Assembly (NCBI RefSeq): GCF_024125425.1
Contig: NZ_JAMXWN010000011.1
Span: 44,841 to 108,840 of the forward strand
Reading direction: 5' to 3'
Source of the DNA: Sporolactobacillus kofuensis
Lineage (GTDB): Bacteria > Bacillota > Bacilli > Bacillales > Sporolactobacillaceae
Length of the DNA stretch: 64,000 nucleotides
The position numbers were made by a program, and so were the translations under genes. Below, piece after piece: positions 8,547-19,193 of this stretch. The first letter of the stretch is position 1, and every line of letters begins with the position of its first letter. The notes beneath the pieces were generated by a model. The model saw only the letters and a program-made list of their open reading frames with translations, was not told the origin of the DNA and ran no database searches.

Positions 8547-9429
8547 AACTCTGAGAAGACATGTCAATGAAAGCTTTAAGAGCCTCGGACGGAACGGTTG
8601 GATGACGTTCGCTTCAGTGAGTGCTGTAACCGTGTCACTCGTTCTGGTTGGTCTGTTCCTGATGGTAATGTTTAACCTAAACAAGATCGCCGGCGATATT
8701 GAAAGTGATGTTGAGGTTCGTGTCTATTTGGATCAATCCATCACACAAGCACAGCAGGATGCGCTTGAACAAGACCTCAAGGAAGTTAAAAATGTGCAGT
8801 CTGTACAGTTCCAGTCTAAGAAACAAGGCTTGAACAGCCTGATGAAGAGTCTTGGCAATGATAAGAAGAGCTTTGCTGATCTTCAGAAGGAAAATCCGCT
8901 GCCCAACGCATTTATTCTAAAAACGAAGAAACCGGAACAAACGATTCATGTCGCTAACCAGGTGAGAGATTTACCGAATGTCACCGATGTGCGTTATGGA
9001 AAAGGTACGGTTGAAAAGTTGTTCCATTTCATAAGAATTGCTCGAAATGTCGGCATCGTATTGATTATCGGTTTGCTGTTTACCTCGGTATTCTTGATTG
9101 CGAATACCATTAAGCTAACGATTGTTGCGCGTCGCCGAGAAATTGAAATCATGAAACTGGTTGGTGCGACGAATGCCTTTGTCCGGTGGCCATATTTCAT
9201 TGAAGGTTTGGTCATGGGAATTCTTGGATCGGTGATTCCGGTCGTATTGGTCATGGTTGTGTACCGATTCGCCTATTACGGCCTTGGAGGCAATCTGCAG
9301 CAGATGTTCATCCGGTTGATCCCTTATCACACCATGACGACGAATTTGAGCCTGTTGCTGGTCGGTATCGGTGCAATAATCGGCGTCTGGGGCAGCATGA
9401 GTTCTGTACGTAAGTTCTTGAAAGTTTGA
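8536..9429 (+). CDS. ftsX: Cell division protein FtsX
   Basis: This 297-residue MacB/FtsX-type membrane protein starts [14 protein letters not shown]. It has a first transmembrane helix (about residues 22-45), an extracytoplasmic domain (about 45-165), then three more helices, and ends MSSVRKFLKV. It anchors FtsE and transmits ATP hydrolysis to cell-wall hydrolases outside the membrane. AGGAAGGGG (8518-8526) lies nine bases before the ATG at 8536, and an alternative ATG two codons earlier has only three bases of spacing. The start lies inside ftsE, giving a coupled ftsEX pair closed by a terminator. Confidence 0.95.
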   Translation: MKIRTLRRHVNESFKSLGRNGWMTFASVSAVTVSLVLVGLFLMVMFNLNKIAGDIESDVEVRVYLDQSITQAQQDALEQDLKEVKNVQSVQFQSKKQGLNSLMKSLGNDKKSFADLQKENPLPNAFILKTKKPEQTIHVANQVRDLPNVTDVRYGKGTVEKLFHFIRIARNVGIVLIIGLLFTSVFLIANTIKLTIVARRREIEIMKLVGATNAFVRWPYFIEGLVMGILGSVIPVVLVMVVYRFAYYGLGGNLQQMFIRLIPYHTMTTNLSLLLVGIGAIIGVWGSMSSVRKFLKV

Positions 9430-9437
9430 ATTTCGAA

Positions 9438-9467
9438 GCCACCCGTATTCTTCAGGTGGTTTTTTTT
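9438..9467 (+). terminator. Terminator of ftsEX
   Basis: GCCACC (9438-9443) pairs with GGTGG (9455-9459), followed by eight T. Confidence 0.88.
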
Positions 9468-9499
9468 AAAATAAGAGAGTAACAATTTTAACTTAAAAA

Positions 9500-9660
9500 T
9501 TCGGCGAAGATGCGAGACGCCTGCAGGAAAGTGAGCTCGGGTGACTCGGCAGATTTATGAATGGCCGAGGAGGCTCCTGGATCACCCGTGGCAAGCGAGA
9601 AAACGAAGCAGAATTGATGTAAAGAAAGGACTGGACGGTTTTTGTCCAGTTCTTCTAACA
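9500..9660. repeat. Copy of a degenerate ~150-bp intergenic repeat
   Basis: Hallmarks are GATGCGAGACGCCTGC near the left end, CCGAGGAGGCTCCTGG in the middle, CACCCGTGGCAAGCGAG, and an AAGGACTGGACGG end followed by a hairpin (GGACTGGAC with GTCCAGTTC). The left block is shared almost exactly with 45385-45410, and the other blocks recur at 13693, 32235 and 12960. No gene is supported between this repeat and ctpB. Confidence 0.65.
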
Positions 9661-9939
9661 CCTATCAACGGAATAGCTTTCATGGTTCAAAATGATGTTT
9701 TCGAGACAGGACTGTTCAATTGCTGTAAGATAAGGATTATATTCTTCGGAAAAAATGAATAAAAGAGTACAAATAAGCGAAAAAGATGATATGTGGTCGG
9801 AGAACGGGACAGCTCTTTCGGAACATTGGAGATTAACCGCCGAGTCATTAGAATCTCTACGCTTACTGGATCAAGTCTATTAATTTTTTGGATGCCGGCA
9901 TTTTTCGATGAGCACCGGCGTATTTTGAGGAGGCAATAC

Positions 9940-11400
9940 ATGATGAAGAAGTTCAGTGGCAAAGTGGTCGCTTTGCTTATGGCGATCGCACTGGTCGTTG
10001 GCGCAGGTGGCTCCTACGCAGTGTTCGGCGTTGTTCAGAGTCGCCAGGCACCTGTTGCAACAGCGACAGCCGGTTCGACTATATCAGATAAGGATACAGC
10101 AAAAATTAAGGCAATACATGATTTAATTGAAAAGGAATATTTTCAAAAAGTCAGCGGATCGAAACTGTATGATGGTGCCATTAAGGGCATGATTGAAGCG
10201 TTGAATGATCCTTTTTCGAGCTACATGAATGCGAAGACAGCATCTGATTTTACACAATCGTTATCCTCATCCTTCCAAGGGATTGGTGCGGAGGTCCAAA
10301 TGGTTGGCAAACAAGTCACCATTATTTCACCAATTAAAGGATCACCGGCAGAAAAAGCGGGATTAAAGCCAAAAGATGCGATTGTTACGATTAATGGAAA
10401 ATCAACGGATGGCCTTGATATTAATGAAGCGGTGAATAAGATCCGCGGCAAGAAGGGAACAGTCGTCCGAATCGGGATTAAACGGCCTGGAGTTGCCAAT
10501 GCGCTAACCTTTGCGATTAAGCGTGATGATATTCCAATTCGGACTGTTGATAGTAAGATGATCAAGCGAGACGGTCAACCGATCGGTTATATCGCCATCA
10601 CACAATTCAACGAGAATACGGATAAAGAATTTTCCACTGCACTCAGCAAACTTGAAGGAAACGGTATGAAAGGTTTGATTATTGATGTGCGTGGCAATCC
10701 GGGTGGTTATCTCCAAGCTGTTGAGAAAATAGGTAACTTGCTTGTACCAGACAACAAACCGATTGTTCAAATTGAAGATCGCGCCGGTAAAAAGCAGCCG
10801 TTCTATTCAACGTTGAAAAAGAAAAAGAACTATCCAATTACCGCATTGATTGACGGCGGAAGTGCCTCTGCATCGGAGATTCTCGCCGGTGCGCTTCATC
10901 AAGCAGGTGGCTATCCATTGGTCGGTGTGAAGTCCTTCGGTAAAGGGACTGTTCAGCAAGGTATTGAACTCTCCGATAAGAGTGAGCTAAAATTAACAAC
11001 CGACAAATGGCTGACGCCGAACGGTGACTGGATTCACAAGAAAGGCATAAAACCAACCATTAATGTGAAGCAGCCGGATTACTACTATGTTGCGCCGATC
11101 ATCTTGAAAAAGGGTAAGACGCTTAAGGCGGATCAGAATAACGACACGATCGCTGATGCACAGAAAATGTTGAAAGCAGCAGGTCAGAATCCTGGACGCA
11201 CCGATGGTTATTTCAGTGCACAGACCGTTCAGGCTGTAAAAGCATTCCAGAAAGCAAAGAAACTTCCTGCTTCAGGTATCATTAATCAGAAAACTGCTGA
11301 TGCATTGCAGCAGGCAACGCTATCGGCAATCAGCAATCAGAAAAATGATCGTCAGCTGAATGCCGCGGTTAATGAGATTGTGAACGCCATTCAAAAATGA
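9940..11400 (+). CDS. ctpB: Carboxy-terminal processing protease CtpB
   Basis: This 486-residue S41 family serine protease has an N-terminal signal anchor (about residues 8-28), a PDZ domain (about 95-180) and the S41 catalytic domain. The nucleophile lies in DGGSASASEILAG and the general-base Lys in SFGKGTVQQ. A C-terminal peptidoglycan-binding domain (about 400-465, with GYFSAQTVQAVKAFQ) completes it. In B. subtilis CtpB cleaves SpoIVFA from the intermembrane space to trigger pro-sigma-K processing. The ATG at 9940 is preceded by GAGGAGG; an upstream in-frame ATG at 9793 lacks a site and would put 49 residues before the signal anchor. It is monocistronic. Confidence 0.93.
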   Translation: MMKKFSGKVVALLMAIALVVGAGGSYAVFGVVQSRQAPVATATAGSTISDKDTAKIKAIHDLIEKEYFQKVSGSKLYDGAIKGMIEALNDPFSSYMNAKTASDFTQSLSSSFQGIGAEVQMVGKQVTIISPIKGSPAEKAGLKPKDAIVTINGKSTDGLDINEAVNKIRGKKGTVVRIGIKRPGVANALTFAIKRDDIPIRTVDSKMIKRDGQPIGYIAITQFNENTDKEFSTALSKLEGNGMKGLIIDVRGNPGGYLQAVEKIGNLLVPDNKPIVQIEDRAGKKQPFYSTLKKKKNYPITALIDGGSASASEILAGALHQAGGYPLVGVKSFGKGTVQQGIELSDKSELKLTTDKWLTPNGDWIHKKGIKPTINVKQPDYYYVAPIILKKGKTLKADQNNDTIADAQKMLKAAGQNPGRTDGYFSAQTVQAVKAFQKAKKLPASGIINQKTADALQQATLSAISNQKNDRQLNAAVNEIVNAIQK

Positions 11401-11454
11401 GAGAATTAGGGGCTGAAATCAAAAGTTCCTCATGAAATTGAATAGAGTAACGGA

Positions 11455-11489
11455 GATGACTCAAGAGTTTAATTTGAGTCATCTTTTTT
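11455..11489 (+). terminator. Terminator of ctpB
   Basis: GATGACTCAA (11455-11464) pairs with TTGAGTCATC (11474-11483), followed by a run of T. Confidence 0.93.
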
Positions 11490-11736
11490 CTATAGAAAAC
11501 TGATTCAGATTGACCCTGGTGGAATTGAAATGGAAATCTCCAGGACACAATCACCAATTTTTATGTAACTAAATTCACAAAATTTAGCTTGAAGGTTGTC
11601 ACGTCATGTATAATTATAGAGAGTTACTATTTATGCAGGAAAACATGAATAATTTGGCGAAAAATCAAGTTGTTATAGATAAAATGAACAAATAAATGCA
11701 TGAGTGAATGACTGATTGATCCTGGGGGAATGACCG
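11490..11736. other. Leader region before minJ
   Basis: This stretch is AT-rich. A TATAAT (in ATGTATAATTATAG, near 11609) is the only promoter-like element and its -35 is poor. I see no gene. Confidence 0.4.
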
Positions 11737-12936
11737 ATGGTTGACAGCTTAAAAGTGATACTTTATGGTATAGCTTCATTTTTCTTAAATCCAATATTAT
11801 ATCTGTTATTCATCGCGTTGTTCGTGTATAGTGCACAGCGCGTGAGACGTGAACGGCGCTCGTTTCGAGTCAAGGCTTATGGAATGTTCAACTCTATTTT
11901 TGCAAGTATTGGACCAAGCCTTTTGATTGGGATGATGGTTTCCGTTGTTCTCGTTCTTGCAGGTGTGAGTCTCAAACCGGGTGTTCTCGTGCTCTTTTCG
12001 GCTGGATACTTGGTGACCTTACTCATCTGTCAGCAGCGTTTTCTATCGCCGGCTCTCGCAAGTGGCATCACCCTTGCTGCTGCTTATTTCATGCCCGTCA
12101 TACATACGGACTATCCGCTTGTGAACAGCTGGATCATCGACATCCATAGGATGGATTATCTGTCGTTCGGCATTTTTATGACGATCTGTCTACTGGCTGA
12201 GACAGCGCTCGTTTTCTTCTGGGGTGCTTCTCAGACTTCGCCACGATTAATAAGCAGTCATCGAGGGGGACTAGTTGGTGCCCATGAAGCCTGTCAGTTA
12301 TGGATTGCCCCTATTCTCTTTCTTGTTCCGATGCCGGATGCTGTTGGAGCAATCGGGCATTGGCCGTTTGTATCAAGTGGGGCTTCATTCGGATTCGCCT
12401 TATTTCCACTCGGTATAGGCTTTGCACAGTTGATTACGCACGAACTGCCTGCATTTGCTACGCGTCAGACATCACGTTGGATGCTGCTTACTGCGTGTGC
12501 GACAGCTATTTTTTCTGGTGTGTTTTATTTCATCCATTTACCTCTATTGATTGTGATCGGTGGTCTTATTGCACTTGTCAGCCGTTTGACATTAGTTTGG
12601 TACCATCATCATTTGCGTGAGACACGTCCATTTTGTTTCTTAATGCCCAATAATGGCCTACGCGTCATCGGAACCATTCCTCACTCGCTAGGCGCACGAA
12701 TGGGTATCGAACCGGGTGAAGAAATTTGCCGCGTCAATGATCAGGAGATCAGTAGTGTCTATGAATTTTATGAAGCATTGCAGAAACACGCCGCGTATTG
12801 CAAGCTTGAGGTGATTGACCGATTTGGTCAACAACGGTTTGCAAAAGGTCCGATTCACGAAGATGATGATCATAAAATTGGACTACTTTTTCTTGAAAGT
12901 GACCATTGGAAGTTCAACCAAAAGACAAATTTGTAA
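11737..12936 (+). CDS. minJ: MinJ/SwrAB-type topology factor, PDZ membrane protein
   Basis: This 399-residue polytopic protein has several transmembrane helices from about residue 10 to 290. A C-terminal PDZ domain follows (about 300-365), seen as HSLGARMGIEPGEEICRVND. In B. subtilis MinJ (YvjD) sits at the same place after ctpB and bridges DivIVA to MinD at division sites and poles; it also influences swarming. GGGGGAATG precedes the ATG. The family diverges strongly, so the call rests on architecture and position more than on residue identity. Confidence 0.82.
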   Translation: MVDSLKVILYGIASFFLNPILYLLFIALFVYSAQRVRRERRSFRVKAYGMFNSIFASIGPSLLIGMMVSVVLVLAGVSLKPGVLVLFSAGYLVTLLICQQRFLSPALASGITLAAAYFMPVIHTDYPLVNSWIIDIHRMDYLSFGIFMTICLLAETALVFFWGASQTSPRLISSHRGGLVGAHEACQLWIAPILFLVPMPDAVGAIGHWPFVSSGASFGFALFPLGIGFAQLITHELPAFATRQTSRWMLLTACATAIFSGVFYFIHLPLLIVIGGLIALVSRLTLVWYHHHLRETRPFCFLMPNNGLRVIGTIPHSLGARMGIEPGEEICRVNDQEISSVYEFYEALQKHAAYCKLEVIDRFGQQRFAKGPIHEDDDHKIGLLFLESDHWKFNQKTNL

Positions 12937-12959
12937 GTAAACCTGCGAATACTTTGACT

Positions 12960-13110
12960 GGAACAAAAATCCGGAAATGGAAACAGCAGTGACGCACATT
13001 CCAGGTTTCTCTGAAAATGAGATGGAAGTCTAGCTTTGCGTGACGCGCTGCCCGCAGAACAAAGAGCGAGCGTCAGATGCTGCAAATACCGGTCTGTTGT
13101 TCCAATCACT
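12960..13110. repeat. Partial copy of the ~150-bp intergenic repeat
   Basis: Only the right half is recognisable: GCTGCCCGCAGAACAAAGAGCGAGC followed by a CTGCAAAT-like end resembles the CGCCCGCGGAA...GCGAG block of the other copies. The rest of the gap shows no gene. Confidence 0.4.
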
Positions 13111-13227
13111 TTTCGAATGAACGAAGTGAACGTAAGCCTAGTGGATGCCGACAGCGCAATGTCAAAAGAAAAAAGTGCAAAAAATGTCGCGTTCAGTAGA
13201 TAATTCGAACATTGTTTCACTTCTAGG

Positions 13228-13236
13228 TGCTATAAT
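13228..13236 (+). promoter_or_regulatory. Extended -10 promoter of abrB
   Basis: TGC-TATAAT (13228-13236) is an extended -10 about 65 bases before the abrB ATG. The -35 is weak. Confidence 0.5.
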
Positions 13237-13301
13237 TTATGTAATTTAGAGCGAAGAGCAAGTTGGTGAGCGTAGATAAGTTGGAGAGGAGGAGTACACT
13301 C

Positions 13302-13592
13302 ATGAAATCGACAGGTATTGTACGTAAAGTTGATGAGCTTGGACGTGTCGTCATTCCTATTGAATTACGACGAACGATGAACATTAAAGAAGGCGATCCA
13401 CTCGAAATCTTCACAGAAGATGATCATATTATTTTTAAAAAATATGTACCGAGTATGGCTTGTCAAATTACTAATGAAGTTTCCCCGGATAATCTTGTTT
13501 TGGCGAATGGCAAACTGATTCTGAGTCGCAAAGCAGCAAAGGGTATCGTTGAAGAAATTGAAAAATACATGGGTGAAGATACTCATTCATAA
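13302..13592 (+). CDS. abrB: Transition-state regulator AbrB
   Basis: This 96-residue protein starts MKSTGIVRKVDELGRVVIP, which is nearly the exact N-terminal swapped-hairpin DNA-binding domain of B. subtilis AbrB. It is followed by the C-terminal tetramerisation half (CQITNEVSPDNL). AbrB represses many post-exponential genes and is itself relieved by Spo0A, so its presence fits a spore former. GGAGAGGAGGAG precedes the ATG at 13302; an in-frame ATG 39 bases upstream is unsupported. In B. subtilis abrB lies elsewhere, so its position between minJ and uvrB is a local difference. Confidence 0.93.
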   Translation: MKSTGIVRKVDELGRVVIPIELRRTMNIKEGDPLEIFTEDDHIIFKKYVPSMACQITNEVSPDNLVLANGKLILSRKAAKGIVEEIEKYMGEDTHS

Positions 13593-13606
13593 ATAAATAT
13601 GAATGG

Positions 13607-13645
13607 AAAAAAACTTCTGTGGCATCATGCCATGGAAGTTTTTTA
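13607..13645 (+). terminator. Terminator of abrB
   Basis: AAAAACTTC-TG-TGGCAT pairs with ATGCCA-TG-GAAGTTTTTT around a single-base centre, giving a long stem. Confidence 0.93.
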
Positions 13646-13692
13646 GTTCAAGTAAAGAAAGTAATATGCTCATAAAGCAAGAGGTTGTGAAC

Positions 13693-13840
13693 GAATGATG
13701 CAGATACGAGACTCTTGCGAGACAGGTATCAGCGCGAATCCGCAGACTTTTGTCTGTTCGAGGAGGGTCACGGTGTGCCTGTGTAAGCGAGCAATCAAAT
13801 CGTAATTGATTTAAGATCTAGGACAGGCGGTTTTTCTTAA
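13693..13840. repeat. Copy of the ~150-bp intergenic repeat
   Basis: Blocks are GATACGAGACTCTTGCG, TTCGAGGAGGGTCACGG, TGTAAGCGAGCAATC and a GGACAGGCGG end. The upstream flank CAAGTAAAGAAAGTA is shared with the copy at 45356. Confidence 0.65.
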
Positions 13841-13860
13841 CCTACATAGGTAATTCCTGA

Positions 13861-13926
13861 TTTGCGCATTGGATCAATTAAGTCGCGCATGGATCTCGAA
13901 TTTTTGCGCATTGGATCCACATAAAT
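13861..13926. repeat. Three-unit tandem repeat with 21-bp period
   Basis: GCGCAT(T)GGATC begins at 13864, 13885 and 13906, exactly 21 bases apart. The middle unit lacks one T. The rest of the gap to uvrB, apart from the LexA-like box, shows nothing recognisable. Confidence 0.75.
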
Positions 13927-14090
13927 AATTAAATGGGAGACGGATCAGTACAACTTACGCTTTGCTTATTCTCTATCCTGACCAAAGCACGTTTTCTCGT
14001 TTTTATAGGGCGCGCATTGCTTGGGTATCCTGTTGACTAAATTAGAAGATTCTATGTGGCTCATCTTTATTTGCATGGATAACAAAATTG

Positions 14091-14104
14091 GGAATATCCG
14101 TTCG
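14091..14104 (+). promoter_or_regulatory. Putative LexA (DinR) box upstream of uvrB
   Basis: GGAATATCCGTTCG matches the Bacillus SOS box CGAAC-RNRY-GTTCG with a perfect right half and an imperfect left half. It lies about 125 bases before the uvrB ATG. uvrBA is a known SOS operon in B. subtilis. Confidence 0.5.
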
Positions 14105-14228
14105 CATTTTGCTGTTATTTTACAGTCAAGGTATGCTATACTTTAATAAAGATTTTTATACTTTTTGGACAAATAATGCGTAAAACAAATACATTTCTGT
14201 ACAAAATCAAGGATTGGAGGACGGCACG

Positions 14229-16196
14229 ATGGATTTCCAGCTTGCGTCCCATTTTAAACCGCAAGGCGACCAACCGGAAGCAATTCGGGAACTGGTTCAT
14301 GGTATTGAAAACGGAGCGAAACATCAGACGTTGCTCGGCGCAACCGGTACCGGCAAAACCTTTACGATGTCGAATGTAATCGCTCAAGTGAAGAAGCCAA
14401 CATTAGTTATTGCCCACAATAAAACGTTGGCGGGACAATTGTACAATGAGTTTAAGGAATTTTTTCCAAATAATGCAGTTGAGTATTTTGTTAGCTATTA
14501 CGATTATTATCAACCGGAAGCGTATATTCCGCAGACGGATACCTATATTGAGAAGGATTCAAGTATCAATGATGAAATTGATAAGCTTCGTCACTCAGCG
14601 ACGAGTTCGCTTTTTGAACGTCGTGATGTGATCATCGTTGCCAGTGTCTCCTGTATTTATGGTTTGGGTTCACCGGAAGAATACAAGTCTCTCGTTCTTT
14701 CGCTCCGTCCAGGAATGGAGAAAGATCGAGACGCAATGCTGCGTCAGCTTGTCGACATTCAGTATTCACGAAATGATATTAACTTTACCCGCGGCACATT
14801 CCGTGTACGCGGTGATGTGGTTGAAATTTTCCCCGCCTCTCGCGACGATCACTGTATTCGAGTGGAATTCTTCGGTGATGAAATTGAACGGCTGACAGAA
14901 ATGGATCCGATGACCGGTGAGATTGTCGGAGAGCGGGATCATGTCGCGATCTACCCGGCATCGCACTTCGTCACCGGGCAAGAGAAAATGAAACGAGCGA
15001 TTGTGAACATCCAGAAAGAGTTAGAGGAGCGTTTGAAGGTCCTTAATGATAATGGAAAATTACTAGAAGCACAAAGACTGGAACAACGGACGCGCTATGA
15101 TTTGGAAATGATGGAGGAAGTCGGCTTCTGCTCAGGAATCGAGAACTATTCTCGGCACTTGACCTTCCGTCAACCGGGTGAATCTCCTTATACTCTGATG
15201 GATTATTTTCCGAAGGATTTTCTGATCATGGTCGATGAGTCACATGCTACACTTCCGCAGATTCGAGCAATGTATAATGGTGACCAGGCGCGTAAGAATG
15301 TGCTTGTTGATCATGGGTTCCGCTTGCCATCGGCCAAAGATAACCGGCCATTGAAGTTTGAAGAATTCGAAGAACGAATCAATCAGATTGTCTATGTTTC
15401 TGCGACACCTGCGGATTATGAACTTGAGCATTCTGGAAAGCCTGTGGAACAGATTATTCGTCCGACGGGATTGCTTGATCCTCAAATAGAAGTTCGGCCA
15501 ATTAAAGGTCAGATTGATGATCTCTATGATGAGATTAACATCCGTATTAAGAAGCATGAACGCGTGCTCGTGACCACACTGACGAAAAAGATGGCGGAAA
15601 ATCTCACCGACTATTTGAAAGGTATGGGAATTAAGGTCAACTACCTACATTCGGAAGTCAAAACGCTAGATCGGATTGAAATCATTCGTGATCTAAGGCG
15701 TGGTGAATTTGACGTCCTTGTCGGGATTAACTTGCTTCGTGAAGGTCTTGATATTCCGGAAGTTTCACTGGTTGCAATCTTAGATGCTGATAAGGAAGGA
15801 TTTCTTCGTTCCGAACGTTCGCTGATTCAGACGATTGGGCGTGCAGCAAGAAATGCTGAAGGACGTGTGATTCTTTATGCCGATCGCGTTACCGATTCGA
15901 TGCGTCTTGCGATGGATGAAACGGCACGTCGCCGTAAAATCCAAACCGCATTTAATGAAGAACATCACATAACACCACAGACGATAAAGAAAGCGATCCC
16001 GGAATTAATCAAAGCGACGTATGAAGTGGAGAAACAGAGTAGTTCGGGTAAGAAGAAGCAAAAATTGACAAAGAGCCAACGGAATAAAGCAATCCTCAGT
16101 ATTGAAAAAGAAATGAAGCAGGCCGCTAAATCGCTAGACTTTGAGCGCGCAGCAGAGTTGAGGGATGCACTCTTTGAATTGAAGGCGGAGGGGTAA
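14229..16196 (+). CDS. uvrB: Excinuclease ABC subunit B
   Basis: This 655-residue nucleotide-excision repair helicase-like subunit receives damaged DNA from UvrA and positions UvrC. Visible are Walker A GATGTGKT (about residues 38-45), the beta-hairpin region [15 protein letters not shown]-like [10 protein letters not shown], helicase motif [14 protein letters not shown] and the C-terminal UVR domain ([14 protein letters not shown]) that contacts UvrC. The ATG at 14229 has TGGAGG eight bases before it and fits the family start; an in-frame ATG five codons upstream is less well placed. uvrA follows after six bases, forming the uvrBA operon. Confidence 0.97.
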   Translation: MDFQLASHFKPQGDQPEAIRELVHGIENGAKHQTLLGATGTGKTFTMSNVIAQVKKPTLVIAHNKTLAGQLYNEFKEFFPNNAVEYFVSYYDYYQPEAYIPQTDTYIEKDSSINDEIDKLRHSATSSLFERRDVIIVASVSCIYGLGSPEEYKSLVLSLRPGMEKDRDAMLRQLVDIQYSRNDINFTRGTFRVRGDVVEIFPASRDDHCIRVEFFGDEIERLTEMDPMTGEIVGERDHVAIYPASHFVTGQEKMKRAIVNIQKELEERLKVLNDNGKLLEAQRLEQRTRYDLEMMEEVGFCSGIENYSRHLTFRQPGESPYTLMDYFPKDFLIMVDESHATLPQIRAMYNGDQARKNVLVDHGFRLPSAKDNRPLKFEEFEERINQIVYVSATPADYELEHSGKPVEQIIRPTGLLDPQIEVRPIKGQIDDLYDEINIRIKKHERVLVTTLTKKMAENLTDYLKGMGIKVNYLHSEVKTLDRIEIIRDLRRGEFDVLVGINLLREGLDIPEVSLVAILDADKEGFLRSERSLIQTIGRAARNAEGRVILYADRVTDSMRLAMDETARRRKIQTAFNEEHHITPQTIKKAIPELIKATYEVEKQSSSGKKKQKLTKSQRNKAILSIEKEMKQAAKSLDFERAAELRDALFELKAEG

Positions 16197-16202
16197 GCAT
16201 AG

Positions 16203-19082
16203 ATGGTACTAGAAAATATTGTGGTTAAAGGCGCGCGTGAACATAACTTGAAGAACGTCAATGTAACAATTCCCAGAGATAAAATGGTTGTTGTGACCGG
16301 TTTGTCCGGATCCGGGAAATCATCGCTGGCATTCGATACGATTTATGCTGAAGGGCAACGCCGCTATGTTGAATCCCTGTCCGCTTATGCCCGCCAATTT
16401 CTCGGTCAAACCAACAAGCCTGATGTTGATGCGATTGAGGGACTATCACCAGCCATATCTATTGATCAAAAGACGACGAGCCATAACCCGCGCTCAACCG
16501 TAGGGACAGTTACTGAGATTTATGATTATATGCGTCTGCTTTTTGCACGCATCGGTCATCCTTATTGCCCAACGCACGGGATTGAAATTACATCCCAAAC
16601 GATTGAACAAATGGTCGACCGAATTATGGTTTTTCCAGAACGCACGAAGTTACAGATTCTTGCCCCAATCATCACCGGAAGAAAGGGCACACATGCAAAA
16701 GTGCTCGAGGAGATGAAGAAAAAAGGCTATGTTCGTGTACGCGTGGATGGTGAAATGCATGAGGTTGCCGAAGAGATAAAACTCGAAAAAAATAAAAAGC
16801 ATACTATTGATGTGGTCATCGACCGTATTATCGTGAAACAGGGGATTGAAGGCAGGTTAGCCGATTCTCTTGAGGCGGCGACCAAATTAACCGATGGACG
16901 CGTCGTTGTCGACGTGATTGATGGGGAGGAGCTTCTCTTTTCGGAACAACATTCTTGTCCCTATTGTGGATTCTCTATTGGCGAATTAGAACCTCGACTC
17001 TTCTCGTTCAATAGTCCGTTTGGTGCTTGTCCGGATTGCGACGGGTTAGGATCCCGTATGGAGGTAGATCCTGACCTGGTTATTCCTGATCAATCCAAGT
17101 CTTTGGAAGAAGGGGCGATTATCGCTTGGGAACCGACTAGTTCCCAATATTATCCCCAGTTATTGAAGGCAGCATGTGCACACTTTGGTGTTGATATGAA
17201 CGTGCCGGTTTCCAAATTACCTAAGGACCAATTGAACCTTATACTCTACGGTTCGGGTACGGAGCGTGTTCATTTTCACTATGAAAATGAGTTTGGTGAT
17301 GTCCGTGATAAGGATATGTATTATGAAGGGGTTATCCCGAATATTGGCCGCAGATATCGTGAGACTAGTTCGGACTATATTCGGGAACAGATGTCGGAAT
17401 ACATGATGCAGAAGCCATGCCCAACATGCCATGGACATCGTTTGCGTCCAGAGGCATTGGCGGTGAAAATCGGCGGCAAACAAATTAGTGAAGTGACAGA
17501 GTTGCCGATCCGGGAAATGCTTCACTATTTTAATGATCTGGACCTCAGTGAGAAAGAGCAGACCATTGCCCGATTGATTTTACGTGAGATTCGGCAACGG
17601 ACTCAGTTCTTAATTGATGTGGGCCTGGATTACTTAACGCTCGGTCGTGCAGCTGGAACACTCTCAGGCGGTGAGGCGCAGCGTATTCGGTTGGCAACGC
17701 AAATCGGTTCACAATTAATGGGTGTGCTTTACATATTGGACGAGCCGTCAATCGGTCTACACCAACGAGATAACGATCGCCTGATTCATTCTTTGCTCGG
17801 CATGAGGGATCTGGGAAACACGTTGATTGTCGTCGAACATGATGAAGATACGATGCTCGCGTCGGATTACATCATTGATGTTGGTCCGGGTGCCGGTGAA
17901 CATGGTGGCCAAATAACGGCACAAGGTACCCCTGAAGAAATTATGCACGATGAGCAGTCATTAACTGGCCAGTATTTGTCGGGTCGCAAGTTTATCCCTG
18001 TTCCATCCAAACGTAGAAAGGTAACGAAACGAGAGATTAAAATTGTCGGTGCAAAGGAAAATAACTTAAAAAATGTAACAGTCGGCTTCCCACTCGGCGT
18101 TATGACGGTGGTCACCGGCGTATCAGGTTCCGGGAAAAGTACACTCGTGAATGAAGTGCTTTTCAAAGCACTCGCCCAGAAAATGCATGGGCGTCGCGAT
18201 ATTCCTGGTCAATACAAGCAAATTAAAGGCATTAAAGAATTGGATCGTGTCATTCAAATTGATCAAGCACCGATTGGCCGTACACCGCGTTCCAACCCGG
18301 CCACCTACACAGGTGTCTTTGACATGATTCGTGAAGTGTTTGCTGAGACGAATGAAGCGAAAGTGCGGGGGTATAAAAAGGGCCGTTTTAGCTTTAACGT
18401 CAAAGGCGGTCGCTGTGAAGCCTGCAGCGGTGACGGTATCATCAAAATTGAAATGCATTTTCTTCCTGATGTTTACGTGCCGTGTGAAGTCTGCCATGGC
18501 AAACGCTATAATCGTGAGACACTAGATGTTACGTATAAGGGCAAGACGATTGCCGATGTTCTGGATATGACGGTGGAAGAAGGTCTGGAATTCTTCAAAA
18601 ATGTACCGCGCATCAAGCGCAGATTGGAACCTTTGTTTGATGTTGGTCTTGGCTATATCCGTCTTGGTCAGCCAGCGACCACGCTTTCTGGTGGTGAAGC
18701 ACAGCGAGTTAAATTGGCATCACAACTCTATCGGAGAACAAAAGGTCGTGCGCTTTATATTCTCGATGAACCGACAACAGGATTGCATATGGATGATATT
18801 TCACGACTTCTCGTTGTCCTGCAAGCGCTCGTTGACAGTGGTGACAGTGTGCTCATTATTGAGCATAATCTGGATGTCATTAAATGTGCCGATTACTTGA
18901 TTGATCTTGGTCCGGAAGGCGGAAATGGTGGAGGGACAATTGTCGTCACCGGTACACCGGAAAAAGTTGCGGAAACGAAAGGATCTTACACAGGCAAGTA
19001 TCTCAAACCGGTTCTGGAGAGGGACCGTGAGCGGATGATCAAGCACCTTCAAGAACAGCAGCAAGTTGCGGAAAAGGCTTAA
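16203..19082 (+). CDS. uvrA: Excinuclease ABC subunit A
   Basis: This 959-residue, dimeric ABC-type damage-recognition ATPase begins nucleotide excision repair. It has two nucleotide-binding halves: Walker [10 protein letters not shown] near residue 30 and GVSGSGKST near 640, with signatures [12 protein letters not shown] and [12 protein letters not shown]. It also has two zinc modules, CPYC...CPDC near 255-283 and CEAC...CEVC near 738-766. GGAGGGG at the end of uvrB serves as ribosome binding site. The length is the family norm. Confidence 0.97.
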   Translation: MVLENIVVKGAREHNLKNVNVTIPRDKMVVVTGLSGSGKSSLAFDTIYAEGQRRYVESLSAYARQFLGQTNKPDVDAIEGLSPAISIDQKTTSHNPRSTVGTVTEIYDYMRLLFARIGHPYCPTHGIEITSQTIEQMVDRIMVFPERTKLQILAPIITGRKGTHAKVLEEMKKKGYVRVRVDGEMHEVAEEIKLEKNKKHTIDVVIDRIIVKQGIEGRLADSLEAATKLTDGRVVVDVIDGEELLFSEQHSCPYCGFSIGELEPRLFSFNSPFGACPDCDGLGSRMEVDPDLVIPDQSKSLEEGAIIAWEPTSSQYYPQLLKAACAHFGVDMNVPVSKLPKDQLNLILYGSGTERVHFHYENEFGDVRDKDMYYEGVIPNIGRRYRETSSDYIREQMSEYMMQKPCPTCHGHRLRPEALAVKIGGKQISEVTELPIREMLHYFNDLDLSEKEQTIARLILREIRQRTQFLIDVGLDYLTLGRAAGTLSGGEAQRIRLATQIGSQLMGVLYILDEPSIGLHQRDNDRLIHSLLGMRDLGNTLIVVEHDEDTMLASDYIIDVGPGAGEHGGQITAQGTPEEIMHDEQSLTGQYLSGRKFIPVPSKRRKVTKREIKIVGAKENNLKNVTVGFPLGVMTVVTGVSGSGKSTLVNEVLFKALAQKMHGRRDIPGQYKQIKGIKELDRVIQIDQAPIGRTPRSNPATYTGVFDMIREVFAETNEAKVRGYKKGRFSFNVKGGRCEACSGDGIIKIEMHFLPDVYVPCEVCHGKRYNRETLDVTYKGKTIADVLDMTVEEGLEFFKNVPRIKRRLEPLFDVGLGYIRLGQPATTLSGGEAQRVKLASQLYRRTKGRALYILDEPTTGLHMDDISRLLVVLQALVDSGDSVLIIEHNLDVIKCADYLIDLGPEGGNGGGTIVVTGTPEKVAETKGSYTGKYLKPVLERDRERMIKHLQEQQQVAEKA

Positions 19083-19193
19083 TAATGATGTTTTATTCAG
19101 CATCTGGATCTCCGTGAAATCGAAAATATGCTTGTGAATAGGCATGATGAAAAGGTATAGTTGAATAAGATAAGAAAGGCAGGAGGGATCACG

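Noticed and set aside
9541..9762. 73-codon frame between ftsX and ctpB
   Set aside because: It lies across the degenerate intergenic repeat and has no ribosome binding site.
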